From: Bacilli bacterium
GTDB lineage: Bacteria; Bacillota_I; Bacilli_A; RF39; UBA660
Length of the DNA stretch: 34,085 nucleotides
Direction of reading: 5' to 3'
Assembly: GCA_029004695.1 (NCBI GenBank)
Contig: JAQVZB010000002.1
Coordinates: 1-34,085 of the forward strand
Under the pieces are notes generated by a model. The model worked only from the letters and a program-made list of their open reading frames with translations, made no database searches and had not been told where the DNA came from. Made by a program: the position numbers and the translations under genes. How positions within the stretch are numbered: the first letter of the stretch is position 1; the number at the start of each line of letters is the position of its first letter. Positions 1 to 7,467 of the stretch are shown in pieces.

Positions 1-2
1 AG

Positions 3-98
3 ATATATTTAGATGATATATCATTTAATATTAATGCTATGCCAAGAAAAATGTTTGACTTTAAATGTGCTTATGATATAGAATTAAATTATATTTAA
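3..98 (+). CDS. C-terminal end of an unidentified protein (partial)
   Basis: An open frame enters from the left edge and ends at TAA 96-98, giving about 31 residues that finish CAYDIELNYI. I do not recognise the family. Support for it being a real gene tail is the coding-like composition, the absence of any competing frame, and the terminator-like palindrome that follows at 125-157. It runs convergent to truB. The start lies outside the window, so nothing can be said about length or function. Confidence 0.4.
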   Translation: MYLDDISFNINAMPRKMFDFKCAYDIELNYI

Positions 99-124
99 GT
101 GGTGCGGTTGAGATTACAATAAAC

Positions 125-157
125 AAATAAACTTATTATATTATAATAAGTTTATTT
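125..157. terminator. Bidirectional Rho-independent terminator between the partial + gene and truB
   Basis: The arms AAATAAACTTATTATA (125-140) and TATAATAAGTTTATTT (142-157) are exact reverse complements. Allowing for a loop, the stem is about 14 bp, with T-rich sequence on either exit. The truB stop codon (152-154) lies inside the right arm, so the same palindrome can end transcripts from both sides. The stem is almost all A-U. Confidence 0.65.
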
Positions 158-1003
158 ATTTATATAAAACATTACAGATGGTTTGATATGATTATCATCA
201 TATTTTTCATATAAAGCTATTTCCTGATTATGGACCGTAAATAATAAATGGTCTTTAATCGATTTCTCTATTATTTGCCCATTTTTAACTTTAAATAACA
301 TTTCAGGATCAATCTCTTCTTTAGGATAATCTTTTAAAAGATTTAATACTGAATAAAAATGATATTTATTATCAATAATGTCATCTATTGTATTAGCATC
401 TTTAATATCAAATTGACCTAAAGTAGTTCTTTCCAAATCAGTTAATGTAGCATAAGTACCAAGATAATTCCCAATATCTCTTATTAAACTTCTTATATAA
501 GTTCCTTTAGATACTTTGGTTTTAATGGTAATAATATCTCCATGAATAGATAATAATTTTATATCGTATATATTAATTTCTTTTTTAGGCAAATTAATTT
601 TTTCATTTTTTCTTGCATACTCATATAATTTTTTACCTTTAACTTTCACTGCTGAATAAGCTGGCACTTCTTGATAATAATTTCTTTTAAAACTATTAAT
701 GGCCTTTATAATACCTTTTTTATTATAAATAAAATTTTCTTCTTTTAATACTTTACCAGTAATGTCTAATGTATCTGTAAGTATACCTAATTTAAATGAT
801 GCTATATATTCTTTATCTTGATTAGTTAAAATATTTGCTAGCTTCGTAGCTCTACCTATTAAACATACTAATACTCCAGTTGCAAGTGGATCCAATGTTC
901 CAGTATGACCTATTTGCTTAGTATTTAATATTTTGTTTAATTGATTAATAACATCTCTGCTTGTATATCCTTTAGGTTTATTTATTATAATAGCGCCATT
1001 CAT
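152..1003 (-). CDS. truB: tRNA pseudouridine-55 synthase TruB
   Basis: Converts U55 of the tRNA T-loop to pseudouridine. The 283-residue product has the family's N-terminal NKPKGYTS motif and the catalytic-loop motif GHTGTLDPLATG, with the catalytic Asp at residue 38. A later KGTYIRSLIRD segment is also typical, and the C-terminal part probably forms the small PUA-like RNA-binding domain. The ATG at 1001-1003 follows a GGTGA ribosome site, three bases after the rbfA stop. This is the last gene of the rimP-nusA-rnpM-infB-rbfA-truB operon, the usual Bacilli position, and the operon terminator overlaps its stop codon. Length is normal. Identification is very secure. Confidence 0.97.
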   Translation of the reverse strand: MNGAIIINKPKGYTSRDVINQLNKILNTKQIGHTGTLDPLATGVLVCLIGRATKLANILTNQDKEYIASFKLGILTDTLDITGKVLKEENFIYNKKGIIKAINSFKRNYYQEVPAYSAVKVKGKKLYEYARKNEKINLPKKEINIYDIKLLSIHGDIITIKTKVSKGTYIRSLIRDIGNYLGTYATLTDLERTTLGQFDIKDANTIDDIIDNKYHFYSVLNLLKDYPKEEIDPEMLFKVKNGQIIEKSIKDHLLFTVHNQEIALYEKYDDNHIKPSVMFYINK

Positions 1004-1006
1004 AAA

Positions 1007-1348
1007 TCACCTTGAATTAATATCTTCAAGTATTTTTTCAATATTAGCACCATACTCAATTGATTCATCGTATATAAATTTTAATTCTGGAGTATGTCTT
1101 ATATCAATATTTTCAGCCAATAGAGTTCTTAAAAAAGAAGCAGCTTTGTCTAATTCATTTTGAACTTCTTCACGACTATAATTACCTAAAAAAGTGTAAT
1201 AAATTTTTGCTAAACCTAAATCAGGAGTTAAATCAGCAGCTATTATAGTAATATTTTTTATTTTTTCATCTTTTACTTCAGTAAATATAATGTTCGATAA
1301 TTCTCTTATTATTTGAGACGCTATTCTTTCAATTTTAATCTTGCTCAT
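1007..1348 (-). CDS. rbfA: 30S ribosome-binding factor RbfA
   Basis: A small KH-like factor that binds immature 30S subunits and supports late maturation of 16S rRNA. The 113 residues fit the family: an N-terminal helix with RIASQIIRELS, a central strand with PDLGLAKIYYTF, and the region HTPELKFIYDESIEYG that carries the conserved P-L-F-D-S pattern. Its ATG overlaps the infB stop in an ATGA arrangement (1345-1348), with a GAGGT ribosome site inside the end of infB, so translation is probably coupled. truB follows after three bases. Confidence 0.95.
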   Translation of the reverse strand: MSKIKIERIASQIIRELSNIIFTEVKDEKIKNITIIAADLTPDLGLAKIYYTFLGNYSREEVQNELDKAASFLRTLLAENIDIRHTPELKFIYDESIEYGANIEKILEDINSR

Positions 1349-3456
1349 CTCTTTACCTCAACTTCTTGATAAGCCTCAAAAACGTCTTTTTCTTTTATAT
1401 CATTATATCCTTCGATAGTGATTCCACATTCAAAACCATTTTTCACTTCTTTAACAGTGTCTTTTTCTCTTTGAATTGATGATATTTTTCCATCATAAAT
1501 AATTACGCCATCGCGAATAATTCTTACTTTAGAGTGATTTTTAATAATTCCACTTGTGATAAAAACACCTGCTATAGTACCTACTTTACTAAATTTAAAT
1601 AATTTGCGGACTTCAGCTGTACCGGTTATTTGTTCTTCAAATTCAGGATCAAGTAATCCTTTCATTGCCAGTTCCATTTCTTCTATTAATTTATATATTA
1701 TTTGATATAATCTGATTTCAACATCATATTCTTTAGCAACTTCTTTAGTGATTGCTGATGGTGAGACATTAAAACCTATTATTATAGCATTAGAAGCATT
1801 AGCTAGGACTACATCACTTTCAGTTATTGTCCCAATTCCAGTACGGATAACTTTTATCTTTACCCCTTCAACATCAATTTTTTCTAAAGAATTTTTAACT
1901 GCTTCTTCTGAACCTCTGACATCACATTTTAAAACAATATTTATTTCTTTTGTACCAGATTGGATTTTCGCAAATAAATCTTCAAAAGATAGCACTTCTT
2001 TATTGCGTTTTTTAGATTTTGTATCGATTAATCTTTTTTCAGCAACTGCTCTTGCTTTTTTTTCGGTTTCAAAAGCCATAAATTTATCTCCAGCTGAAGG
2101 ATTATCTGAAAGGCCAGTTATTTCTACTGGCATACTTGGCCCAGCTGATACAATATCTTTTCCTTGATCATTTTTTAAAGTTCGTACTTTACCATAAGTG
2201 GTCCCAACTACGATTGGATCTCCTAATCTTAAGGTACCATTTTGAATAAGGATAGTAGCTACCCCACCAATATTTTTATCAATACGCGATTCTATTACAG
2301 TTCCTAAGGCATAACGATTAGGATTAACTTTAAATTCATTAACTTCGGCAATAACTAATACTGTTTCCAATAACTTGTCAATTCCTTCACCAGTTATTGC
2401 GCTTATATTAACAAATGGAATATTACCTCCCCAAGCTTCAGGCGTAATATTTAGAGCAGCCATTTCTTCCATTATTTTATCCGGATTAGCATTTGGTCTA
2501 TCTATTTTATTAATAGCTACTATAATTGGAACATTTGCAGATAAAGCATGATCAATAGCTTCTTTAGTTTGTGGCATTACACCATCATCAGCAGCTACTA
2601 TTAAAATAACAATATCAGTAACACTTGCTCCTCTCGCTCTCATTTCAGTAAAAGCAGCATGACCTGGAGTATCTATAAAAGTAATTTTTTTATCTTTATA
2701 AGTAGCTTGATAAGCGCCAATAGCTTGAGTTATTCCTCCGGCTTCATTGTCAGCTACACTAGAATTTCTTATATAATCAAGCAAAGTGGTTTTACCGTGA
2801 TCAACATGTCCCATTACAGTTACCACAGGAGGTCTATCTATTAAATCTTCTTCTTTATCAATAATTTCATATTCTTCAAAATTATATATATCTTGAGTTT
2901 CTTCTTTTTTTAATACTTTTTTATAATCTAAAGCAATAATTTCTGCATTTTCAAAGTCTATTACTTGATTTAGATTAAGCATTAATCCAGCTAATATTAA
3001 TTTCTTTATTAAATCTGCTGAGCTTATATTCAAAGCATTAGCAAAATCATTAACAGTCATATCTTCTTTGTATAAAACTATATTATCATTAAGTTCTTCA
3101 TTCATCATTAATTTAGTCTTATTTTTATACATAGCTTTCTTTTTATTATAATATTCTTTATCATTTGTATCATTAGATGACTTCTTTTTTAATTTTTGTT
3201 TTTTATCTTGAGTTTCTTCCTTAATGAAATTTGATTCACTAATTATTTCTTCTACAGTATCATCTAATATTTCATGATCTTCATGGTCTATATCACTATC
3301 ACTACTTATCAAATTCATTGAATTATCTAACATAATAATCGCATCATCATCTAATGCATCTGTTGCATTATTTACTTTAATTTCTAATTCTTTGCATTGA
3401 TCTAGAACTTCTTGAATAGTATAACCTAATTCGGTTGCATAATCTTTTACTCTCAT
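1345..3456 (-). CDS. infB: Translation initiation factor IF-2
   Basis: The GTPase that brings fMet-tRNA to the 30S subunit and promotes subunit joining. Of 703 residues, the first ~50 form an IF2_N-like module (VKDYATELGYTIQEVLDQC). A charged, low-complexity linker follows, then a second IF2_N-like module (MTVNDFANALNISSADLIKK), then the G domain with GHVDHGKTT (near residue 215), DTPGHAAF (near 264), NKID (near 317) and SAITGEG. Domains II, III and the C-terminal tRNA-binding domain complete it. It sits between rnpM (18 bases upstream) and rbfA (4-base overlap). The ribosome site is AAGGCGGTG. ylxQ, often found just before infB, is absent. The N-terminal region is short compared with enterobacterial IF-2, as in other Bacillota. 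Confidence 0.98.
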   Translation of the reverse strand: MRVKDYATELGYTIQEVLDQCKELEIKVNNATDALDDDAIIMLDNSMNLISSDSDIDHEDHEILDDTVEEIISESNFIKEETQDKKQKLKKKSSNDTNDKEYYNKKKAMYKNKTKLMMNEELNDNIVLYKEDMTVNDFANALNISSADLIKKLILAGLMLNLNQVIDFENAEIIALDYKKVLKKEETQDIYNFEEYEIIDKEEDLIDRPPVVTVMGHVDHGKTTLLDYIRNSSVADNEAGGITQAIGAYQATYKDKKITFIDTPGHAAFTEMRARGASVTDIVILIVAADDGVMPQTKEAIDHALSANVPIIVAINKIDRPNANPDKIMEEMAALNITPEAWGGNIPFVNISAITGEGIDKLLETVLVIAEVNEFKVNPNRYALGTVIESRIDKNIGGVATILIQNGTLRLGDPIVVGTTYGKVRTLKNDQGKDIVSAGPSMPVEITGLSDNPSAGDKFMAFETEKKARAVAEKRLIDTKSKKRNKEVLSFEDLFAKIQSGTKEINIVLKCDVRGSEEAVKNSLEKIDVEGVKIKVIRTGIGTITESDVVLANASNAIIIGFNVSPSAITKEVAKEYDVEIRLYQIIYKLIEEMELAMKGLLDPEFEEQITGTAEVRKLFKFSKVGTIAGVFITSGIIKNHSKVRIIRDGVIIYDGKISSIQREKDTVKEVKNGFECGITIEGYNDIKEKDVFEAYQEVEVKR

Positions 3457-3474
3457 TTATGAGCACCGCCTTTT

Positions 3475-3726
3475 CTATTTTAGTATACTTAATAAATTTT
3501 TATATATCTCTTCATTAATATTAGTTTCTAATATTTTATCTAATATTTTTGTTTTTTTAGCTTTGTTTATTACTTCAATGTCTTTTTTTAAATAACATCC
3601 TTTACCATTTTGTTTACCATTAATATCAACAAATACTTCATTATTATATTTAACTATTCTGATTAAATCTTTTTTCGGAAGTTTTTCTTTAGTAACTACA
3701 CACATTCTTAATGGTATTTTTTTCAT
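3475..3726 (-). CDS. rnpM: RNase P modulator RnpM (YlxR family)
   Basis: An 83-residue YlxR-family (DUF448) protein. The family's opening pattern is visible (PLRMCVVTKEKLPKKDLIRI), followed by GKGCYLKKD, which matches the conserved GRGAYLC-type stretch. Bacillus YlxR has been described as a binder and modulator of RNase P RNA; that role is transferred here by family. Its ATG overlaps the nusA stop (ATGA, 3723-3726). It lies in the normal place between nusA and infB, without the usual ylxQ partner. Confidence 0.9.
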   Translation of the reverse strand: MKKIPLRMCVVTKEKLPKKDLIRIVKYNNEVFVDINGKQNGKGCYLKKDIEVINKAKKTKILDKILETNINEEIYKNLLSILK

Positions 3727-4844
3727 TTATCTTCATTTCCTTCAGCTGTTATTTGATCTAGAGTTTTAACTGAAATATGAAATTTTGTTAATCTACTAGC
3801 TAATTTGATATTTATTCCTTTTTTACCAATTGCTAAAGATAAATTTTCGGCATTCACTATTGCAAGAGCTTTTCTTTCTTTAGCATTTTCGATGATATTA
3901 ACAATTACTTCTTTAGCTGGACTTAGAGCATTAGCAATATACTCACTTGGATCTTCACTATATAAAATTAAATCGATTTTTTCACCATTCAATTCTTTTA
4001 AAATACTACCTATTCTTGAGCCTCTTTCTCCAATGCATGTACCTATAGGATCTATCCTTTCATTATTAGAATATACAGATACTTTGCTTCTTATACCTGG
4101 TTCTCTAGCAACACCATATAGAATAATAGTTCCATCAGCAAGTTCAGGTATTTCATTTTCAAAAAGCCTTTTTACAAATCCATGATGTTTTCTCGAACAT
4201 AATATAAGTGGTCCTTTAGGAGTTGCTTCGATTTTTTGTAAATAAACTTTTATACTAGTGCCCATTTTTACAACTTCACCTGGTATCATTTCACTTTTAG
4301 GTAATATCCCTCTTGTTCTACCTAAATCAACATAATAATTATTATTATCTTCCATAGCTAGAAGTCCAACCATTAATTCATCCTGTTTATTAGAAAATTC
4401 ATCAATGATACTATTTCTTTCAGCCTCTCTAATCTTTTGAGTTAATACTTGTTTAGCAGTCGAAGCTGCAACCCTTCCAAAGTCTTTAGGAGTTACTTCT
4501 TCTTCAATTGTTTCTCCAACCTTAATATCTGGAACAATTTCCTGGGCATCTTCAAGTAATATTTGGGCATCTTCATTTATTTCAGGTTCACCATAAGAAA
4601 TATTTCCTTCTTCATCGATTATTTCTTCTCCTTCAATATATTCATTTACTACAACTAAATATGAATATACTTTTATATCTCCTGTTTCACGATCAATATT
4701 AACTTTTACATTAGTTTTTGAGCCAAAATTTTTCTTATAAGATGTAATAAGTGCTTGCTCCATAGCTTCAAAAACAATATTTTCATTAATGCCTTTTTCA
4801 TCAGTAATTAATTTTACTGCTTTAATAAATTCTTTACCATTCAT
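3723..4844 (-). CDS. nusA: Transcription termination/antitermination factor NusA
   Basis: Binds RNA polymerase and nascent RNA to control pausing, termination and antitermination. The 373 residues show the N-terminal polymerase-binding domain (~1-130), an S1 domain containing YVDLGRTRGILPKSE (~residues 165-180), and two KH domains: one with GERGSRIGSILKEL and a second with LAIGKKGINIKLAS. There is no C-terminal acidic repeat extension, as expected outside proteobacteria. The start lies two bases after the rimP stop, and the GAGGT ribosome site is inside the last rimP codons. Length is normal for Bacillota. Confidence 0.97.
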   Translation of the reverse strand: MNGKEFIKAVKLITDEKGINENIVFEAMEQALITSYKKNFGSKTNVKVNIDRETGDIKVYSYLVVVNEYIEGEEIIDEEGNISYGEPEINEDAQILLEDAQEIVPDIKVGETIEEEVTPKDFGRVAASTAKQVLTQKIREAERNSIIDEFSNKQDELMVGLLAMEDNNNYYVDLGRTRGILPKSEMIPGEVVKMGTSIKVYLQKIEATPKGPLILCSRKHHGFVKRLFENEIPELADGTIILYGVAREPGIRSKVSVYSNNERIDPIGTCIGERGSRIGSILKELNGEKIDLILYSEDPSEYIANALSPAKEVIVNIIENAKERKALAIVNAENLSLAIGKKGINIKLASRLTKFHISVKTLDQITAEGNEDK

Positions 4845-4846
4845 AA

Positions 4847-5098
4847 TTAACCTCTTTCTTTACTTGAAATATCTAAAATATATTCCTCTTTTATTAAATC
4901 TTGCTTATTTATTATTGGATTTATAATGTTTGTTACTTCTACTATTGTATCTAAATCAATCCCATTAACTTTATCTAAAGTAATTTTTAAAAATTTATAA
5001 TTATTCTTCGTAACATAATCAACACTATGAACTATTATTCCTAATTCTTCCATCGGTTTTTTTATAATTTCTGTTATTTGTTTGGTTATCTCTTTCAT
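4847..5098 (-). CDS. rimP: Ribosome maturation factor RimP, N-terminal domain only
   Basis: A 30S assembly factor and first gene of the nusA-infB operon. The ATG at 5096-5098 is chosen because AGGAGGA (5101-5107) precedes it at the right distance. A longer in-frame start at 5140 would bury this site in coding sequence. The 83 residues match the N-terminal alpha/beta domain (start MKEITKQITE, then LDTIVEVTNIIN, ending EEYILDISSKERG). That end corresponds to the family's F/I-L-E-V-S-S-P-G motif. Bacillus RimP has about 156 residues, so the whole C-terminal SH3-like domain is missing. nusA starts two bases later, so there is no room for it. Confidence 0.88.
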   Translation of the reverse strand: MKEITKQITEIIKKPMEELGIIVHSVDYVTKNNYKFLKITLDKVNGIDLDTIVEVTNIINPIINKQDLIKEEYILDISSKERG

Positions 5099-5123
5099 GA
5101 TTCCTCCTAAATCAATAATAAAA

Positions 5124-5140
5124 GCGGGATTATCGCCCAC
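5124..5140 (-). promoter_or_regulatory. Small GC-rich hairpin in the rimP operon leader
   Basis: The leader RNA between the promoter and rimP contains GUGGG (5140-5136), a 7-base loop, and CCCGC (5128-5124). These pair over five positions with one G-U and are followed by UUUUAUUAUUG. It is the only GC-rich element in the leader and could act as a weak attenuator of the nus operon. That role is an inference. Confidence 0.4.
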
Positions 5141-5156
5141 TTAAATCTGCAATTAT

Positions 5157-5185
5157 ATTATAACAAAGGTTTTTTTAAATGTAAA
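5157..5185 (-). promoter_or_regulatory. SigmaA-type promoter of the rimP-nusA-infB operon
   Basis: TTTACA (5185-5180) is separated by 17 bases from TATAAT (5162-5157) on the minus strand, which is near consensus. It lies about 60 bases before the rimP start, directly downstream of the DNPH1-like gene, for which I see no terminator. Confidence 0.75.
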
Positions 5186-5206
5186 GTTTTATTCTATAAT
5201 TATATC

Positions 5207-5635
5207 TTATAATTCTCCTAATATAATAGTGGGATCTTCATATTCTTCTTTACTTATATCAGAATATTGTTTAATAAAATTTTCAATAATTTGAATATAA
5301 GATTTATCTTCAGTGATATATTCAATTTCTAATACATATTTTTTTACATTATCTGGTATTTCATTTGTAAGTGAAAGATATTTTATTGGTTTATTAATTT
5401 TGGAAAGTAATTTAAGTTCATAAATTAAACCTAAATTTGGATTACTTACTTCAGCAATAATTATATCTGCTTCGGCCATTAATTCTTTTACATATTTAGT
5501 TTGATATTCTTTAGTATAAGGTAACATTAGTTCATGATTAATACATACTGGACTTGTAATTACCAAACGATATATTAAGTTTTTATAATCTAATTTAGAA
5601 GAATGAACAAAATAAACTTTTAATCTTCTTTTCAA
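5207..5635 (-). CDS. DNPH1/nucleoside 2-deoxyribosyltransferase-like protein
   Basis: The 142 residues resemble the nucleoside 2-deoxyribosyltransferase superfamily (PF05014 type), closest in layout to the 2'-deoxynucleoside 5'-monophosphate N-hydrolase DNPH1. Visible features are an N-terminal strand KVYFVHSS, the segment ADIIIAEVSNPNLGLIYEL with the likely catalytic Glu at residue 73, and a following short strand. Family members hydrolyse or transfer nucleobases from deoxynucleotides, so a role in nucleotide clean-up is plausible but unproven. The start is a TTG at 5635-5633 behind GAGGTGA; there is no better ATG. It is divergent from tmcAL and probably a single-gene unit upstream of the rimP promoter. 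Family level is fairly sure, substrate unknown. Confidence 0.65.
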   Translation of the reverse strand: MKRRLKVYFVHSSKLDYKNLIYRLVITSPVCINHELMLPYTKEYQTKYVKELMAEADIIIAEVSNPNLGLIYELKLLSKINKPIKYLSLTNEIPDNVKKYVLEIEYITEDKSYIQIIENFIKQYSDISKEEYEDPTIILGEL

Positions 5636-5661
5636 ATATAAATCACCTCTTTATTTTAATA

Positions 5662-5670
5662 ATTATACCA
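5662..5670 (-). promoter_or_regulatory. Extended -10 promoter of the DNPH1-like gene
   Basis: The minus strand reads TGGTATAAT here (TATAAT at 5667-5662 with an upstream TG), about 30 bases before the TTG start. No good -35 box is present. It lies within 30 bases of the divergent tmcAL promoter. Confidence 0.55.
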
Positions 5671-5685
5671 CGGGCTATATTTATT

Positions 5686-5694
5686 TGCTATAAT
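5686..5694 (+). promoter_or_regulatory. Extended -10 promoter of tmcAL
   Basis: TGCTATAAT (TATAAT at 5689-5694) precedes the AGGTGA ribosome site and the ATG at 5712. There is no recognisable -35 box. The transcript would have a very short leader. Confidence 0.55.
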
Positions 5695-5711
5695 TAAATA
5701 TAGGTGATTTT

Positions 5712-6824
5712 ATGGACATAGTTGGTATAATATGTGAATATAATCCTTTTCATAATGGTCATGCTTACCATATAAAAAAGATTAAAGATATGTATCCTAA
5801 TTCATTAATTATTTTAGTGTTAAATGGTTATTTTATGCAACGAGGAGAAGTAAGTATTTTAACAAAAGAAGATAAAATTAAGATAGCTTTAGAAAATAAT
5901 ATCGATATAGTAGTAGAACATCCTTTTAAATATTCCTCTAATTCTGCTGATATTTTTGCTGAAAGTGCAATAAAAATACTTAATTATTTAGGATGCCAAA
6001 AAGTAATATTTGGAAGTGAAAGTAACGATATTAACTTAATTACTAAAATTGCAAAGGTGCAATTAAAAAATGATTTTAAATTTAAATTAATAGAAAATTT
6101 AAAAACTGGAATTAATTATCCTACGGCTTTAAATAAATCAATCGGAATTAATTTAAATAGTCCTAATGATTTATTAGGGATTTCTTATATCAAAGCGATA
6201 ATTAAAAATAAATTTAATATAATTCCATTTACAATTAAAAGGACTAATAATTTTCATGATACATTAAGTACCAATAAAATAATAAGTGCTAATAATATTA
6301 GAGATAAAATTAAAAATAATCATAATGTTGAAAAATATACTAAATATAATTTTTATTTTAAAAATATAGATGAAACCATTTTATTTAATTTAATAAAATA
6401 TAAAATAATTAGTGAGCCTAATTTAAATGAATATTTAACAGTTGATGAAGGTATTGAACATCGATTAAAAAGAGTAATAAATAATGCTGATAATTTAGAA
6501 AATCTTATTAGATTAATTAAAACAAAAAGATATACTTACAATCGCATCAGAAGAATGCTTTTTCATATCTTAATAGGCTTAAAAAAAGAAAATAATAATA
6601 TTGTGAAACTAGAATACATTAAATTATTAGGCTTTAATGAAAAAGGACTTAAATACATTAATAAAATTAAAAAAACCATTGACATTCCTTTAAGTAGAAA
6701 AATATCTAAAGATTATATTTCGCAACAATATGAATTAAAATCATCTTTAATTTATGACTTATTAACTAATCAAAATACTTATGCTTATGAAATTGCAAAT
6801 AAACCAATAATAAAAAAAATATAG
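5712..6824 (+). CDS. tmcAL: tRNA(Met) cytidine acetate ligase TmcAL (YlbM family)
   Basis: Uses ATP and acetate to form N4-acetylcytidine at the wobble position of elongator tRNA-Met. The 370-residue product opens with GIICEYNPFHNGHAYHI, carrying the nucleotidyltransferase HxGH motif (HNGH), and continues with LNGYFMQRGE and FGSESND, all typical of YlbM. Length is slightly below the Bacillus protein (~415 residues), mainly in the C-terminal half. The ATG follows AGGTGATTTT. It is a single gene convergent with rpsP-khpA, with a shared terminator at its stop codon. Assignment is secure. Confidence 0.93.
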   Translation: MDIVGIICEYNPFHNGHAYHIKKIKDMYPNSLIILVLNGYFMQRGEVSILTKEDKIKIALENNIDIVVEHPFKYSSNSADIFAESAIKILNYLGCQKVIFGSESNDINLITKIAKVQLKNDFKFKLIENLKTGINYPTALNKSIGINLNSPNDLLGISYIKAIIKNKFNIIPFTIKRTNNFHDTLSTNKIISANNIRDKIKNNHNVEKYTKYNFYFKNIDETILFNLIKYKIISEPNLNEYLTVDEGIEHRLKRVINNADNLENLIRLIKTKRYTYNRIRRMLFHILIGLKKENNNIVKLEYIKLLGFNEKGLKYINKIKKTIDIPLSRKISKDYISQQYELKSSLIYDLLTNQNTYAYEIANKPIIKKI

Positions 6825-6854
6825 CTTCTTAAAAAGAATCTATATTTATTTTTA
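6817..6854. terminator. Shared terminator of tmcAL and rpsP-khpA
   Basis: AAATATAG (6817-6824) pairs with CTATATTT (6840-6847). After one mismatch, TTCTT (6826-6830) pairs with AAGAA (6834-6838) across an AAA loop. ATTTTTATT follows on the + strand and an A-rich run precedes it, giving T-rich exits both ways. Both stop codons lie within the stem-loop. Confidence 0.75.
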
Positions 6855-7080
6855 TTCGATTTAGTTTATGAAGAAAAGCATATGCTTGAACCATAGTTCT
6901 TATAGCATTAGCCATTTTACCGCTTCGCCCAATAACTGCTCCCATATCTGATTCATGAACAATAATTTCTAATAAAATTGTTTCATCATCACCACCAAAT
7001 TCTTGGACGCTTACCATATCAGGTTGTTTAACTAAATTTTTAACTAAATTTTCTGTAAAAGTAATTAATTCTTTATGCAT
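6829..7080 (-). CDS. khpA: KH-domain RNA-binding protein KhpA (YlqC)
   Basis: A single KH domain of 83 residues with the GxxG loop as GRSG (residues 51-54) in VIGRSGKMANAI. KhpA proteins bind RNA, often with KhpB, and influence cell shape and division in other Bacillota. It starts two bases after the rpsP stop, the conserved rpsP-khpA pairing. The usual neighbours ylqD, rimM, trmD and rplS are not here, and the transcript ends just after khpA. Confidence 0.92.
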   Translation of the reverse strand: MHKELITFTENLVKNLVKQPDMVSVQEFGGDDETILLEIIVHESDMGAVIGRSGKMANAIRTMVQAYAFLHKLNRIKINIDSF

Positions 7081-7082
7081 AA

Positions 7083-7394
7083 TTACTCTCCACTTTTCTT
7101 AGTACTTTTTTTAGTAGCTTTTTTTGGTTTTTGTTTAGCATTTTTAAATTTTGCCCAAATACCATTATTTGATAAAATACTTTTAACTGTTGTAGTAGGT
7201 TCAGCTCCATTATTTAACCATTTAAGGGTTTTTTCTTCATCAAGAGTTACTTTATTATTTTCTATTAGTGGATTATAGGTTCCTACCATTTCGATAAAAC
7301 TTCCATCTCTAGAACTTCTAGAATCAGCGGCTACAATTCTATAAAATGGTTTTTGTTTAGCTCCCATTCTCTTTAATCTTAATTTTACTGCCAT
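7083..7394 (-). CDS. rpsP: 30S ribosomal protein S16
   Basis: The 103-residue product begins MAVKLRLKRMGAK and contains KPFYRIVAADSRSSRDG and GTYNPL, the S16 signature. The ATG at 7392-7394 is chosen because AGGAGGA (7401-7407) precedes it; a longer frame from 7430 would translate through that site. The last ~15 residues are a Lys/Thr-rich basic tail (KPKKATKKSTKKSGE). It is co-transcribed with khpA from a promoter whose -35 box overlaps the upstream cotE terminator. Confidence 0.97.
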   Translation of the reverse strand: MAVKLRLKRMGAKQKPFYRIVAADSRSSRDGSFIEMVGTYNPLIENNKVTLDEEKTLKWLNNGAEPTTTVKSILSNNGIWAKFKNAKQKPKKATKKSTKKSGE

Positions 7395-7420
7395 ATTATT
7401 TCCTCCTTTTTCCCTAATAA

Positions 7421-7449
7421 ATAATAACAAAAAAAAGACAAGGTGTCAA
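7421..7449 (-). promoter_or_regulatory. SigmaA-type promoter of rpsP-khpA
   Basis: On the minus strand TTGACA (7449-7444) is followed after 17 bases by TATTAT (7426-7421). The -35 hexamer is part of the right arm of the cotE terminator hairpin, and the spacer contains that terminator's T-run. A start near 7414 would leave a short leader before AGGAGGA. Confidence 0.7.
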
Positions 7450-7467
7450 CTTTTATTGGTTGACACC
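7431..7467 (-). terminator. Rho-independent terminator of cotE
   Basis: GGTGTCAAC (7467-7459) pairs perfectly over 9 bp with GTTGACACC (7450-7442), with an 8-base loop, followed by TTGTC and eight T residues. The left arm is the last cotE codons (Gly-Val-Asn) and the stop codon is in the loop. Confidence 0.9.

Noticed and set aside
1748..2167. 139-codon + strand open frame inside infB
   Set aside because: It lies entirely antisense to the conserved IF-2 domains, has no ribosome site and no recognisable protein features.
3805..4185. 126-codon + strand open frame inside nusA
   Set aside because: Antisense shadow of the NusA KH domains, with no ribosome site.
4847..5098. rimP as a frameshifted pseudogene
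   Set aside because: No RimP C-terminal sequence is found in any frame before nusA; the junction is compact with a working nusA ribosome site, so a true single-domain gene is more likely.
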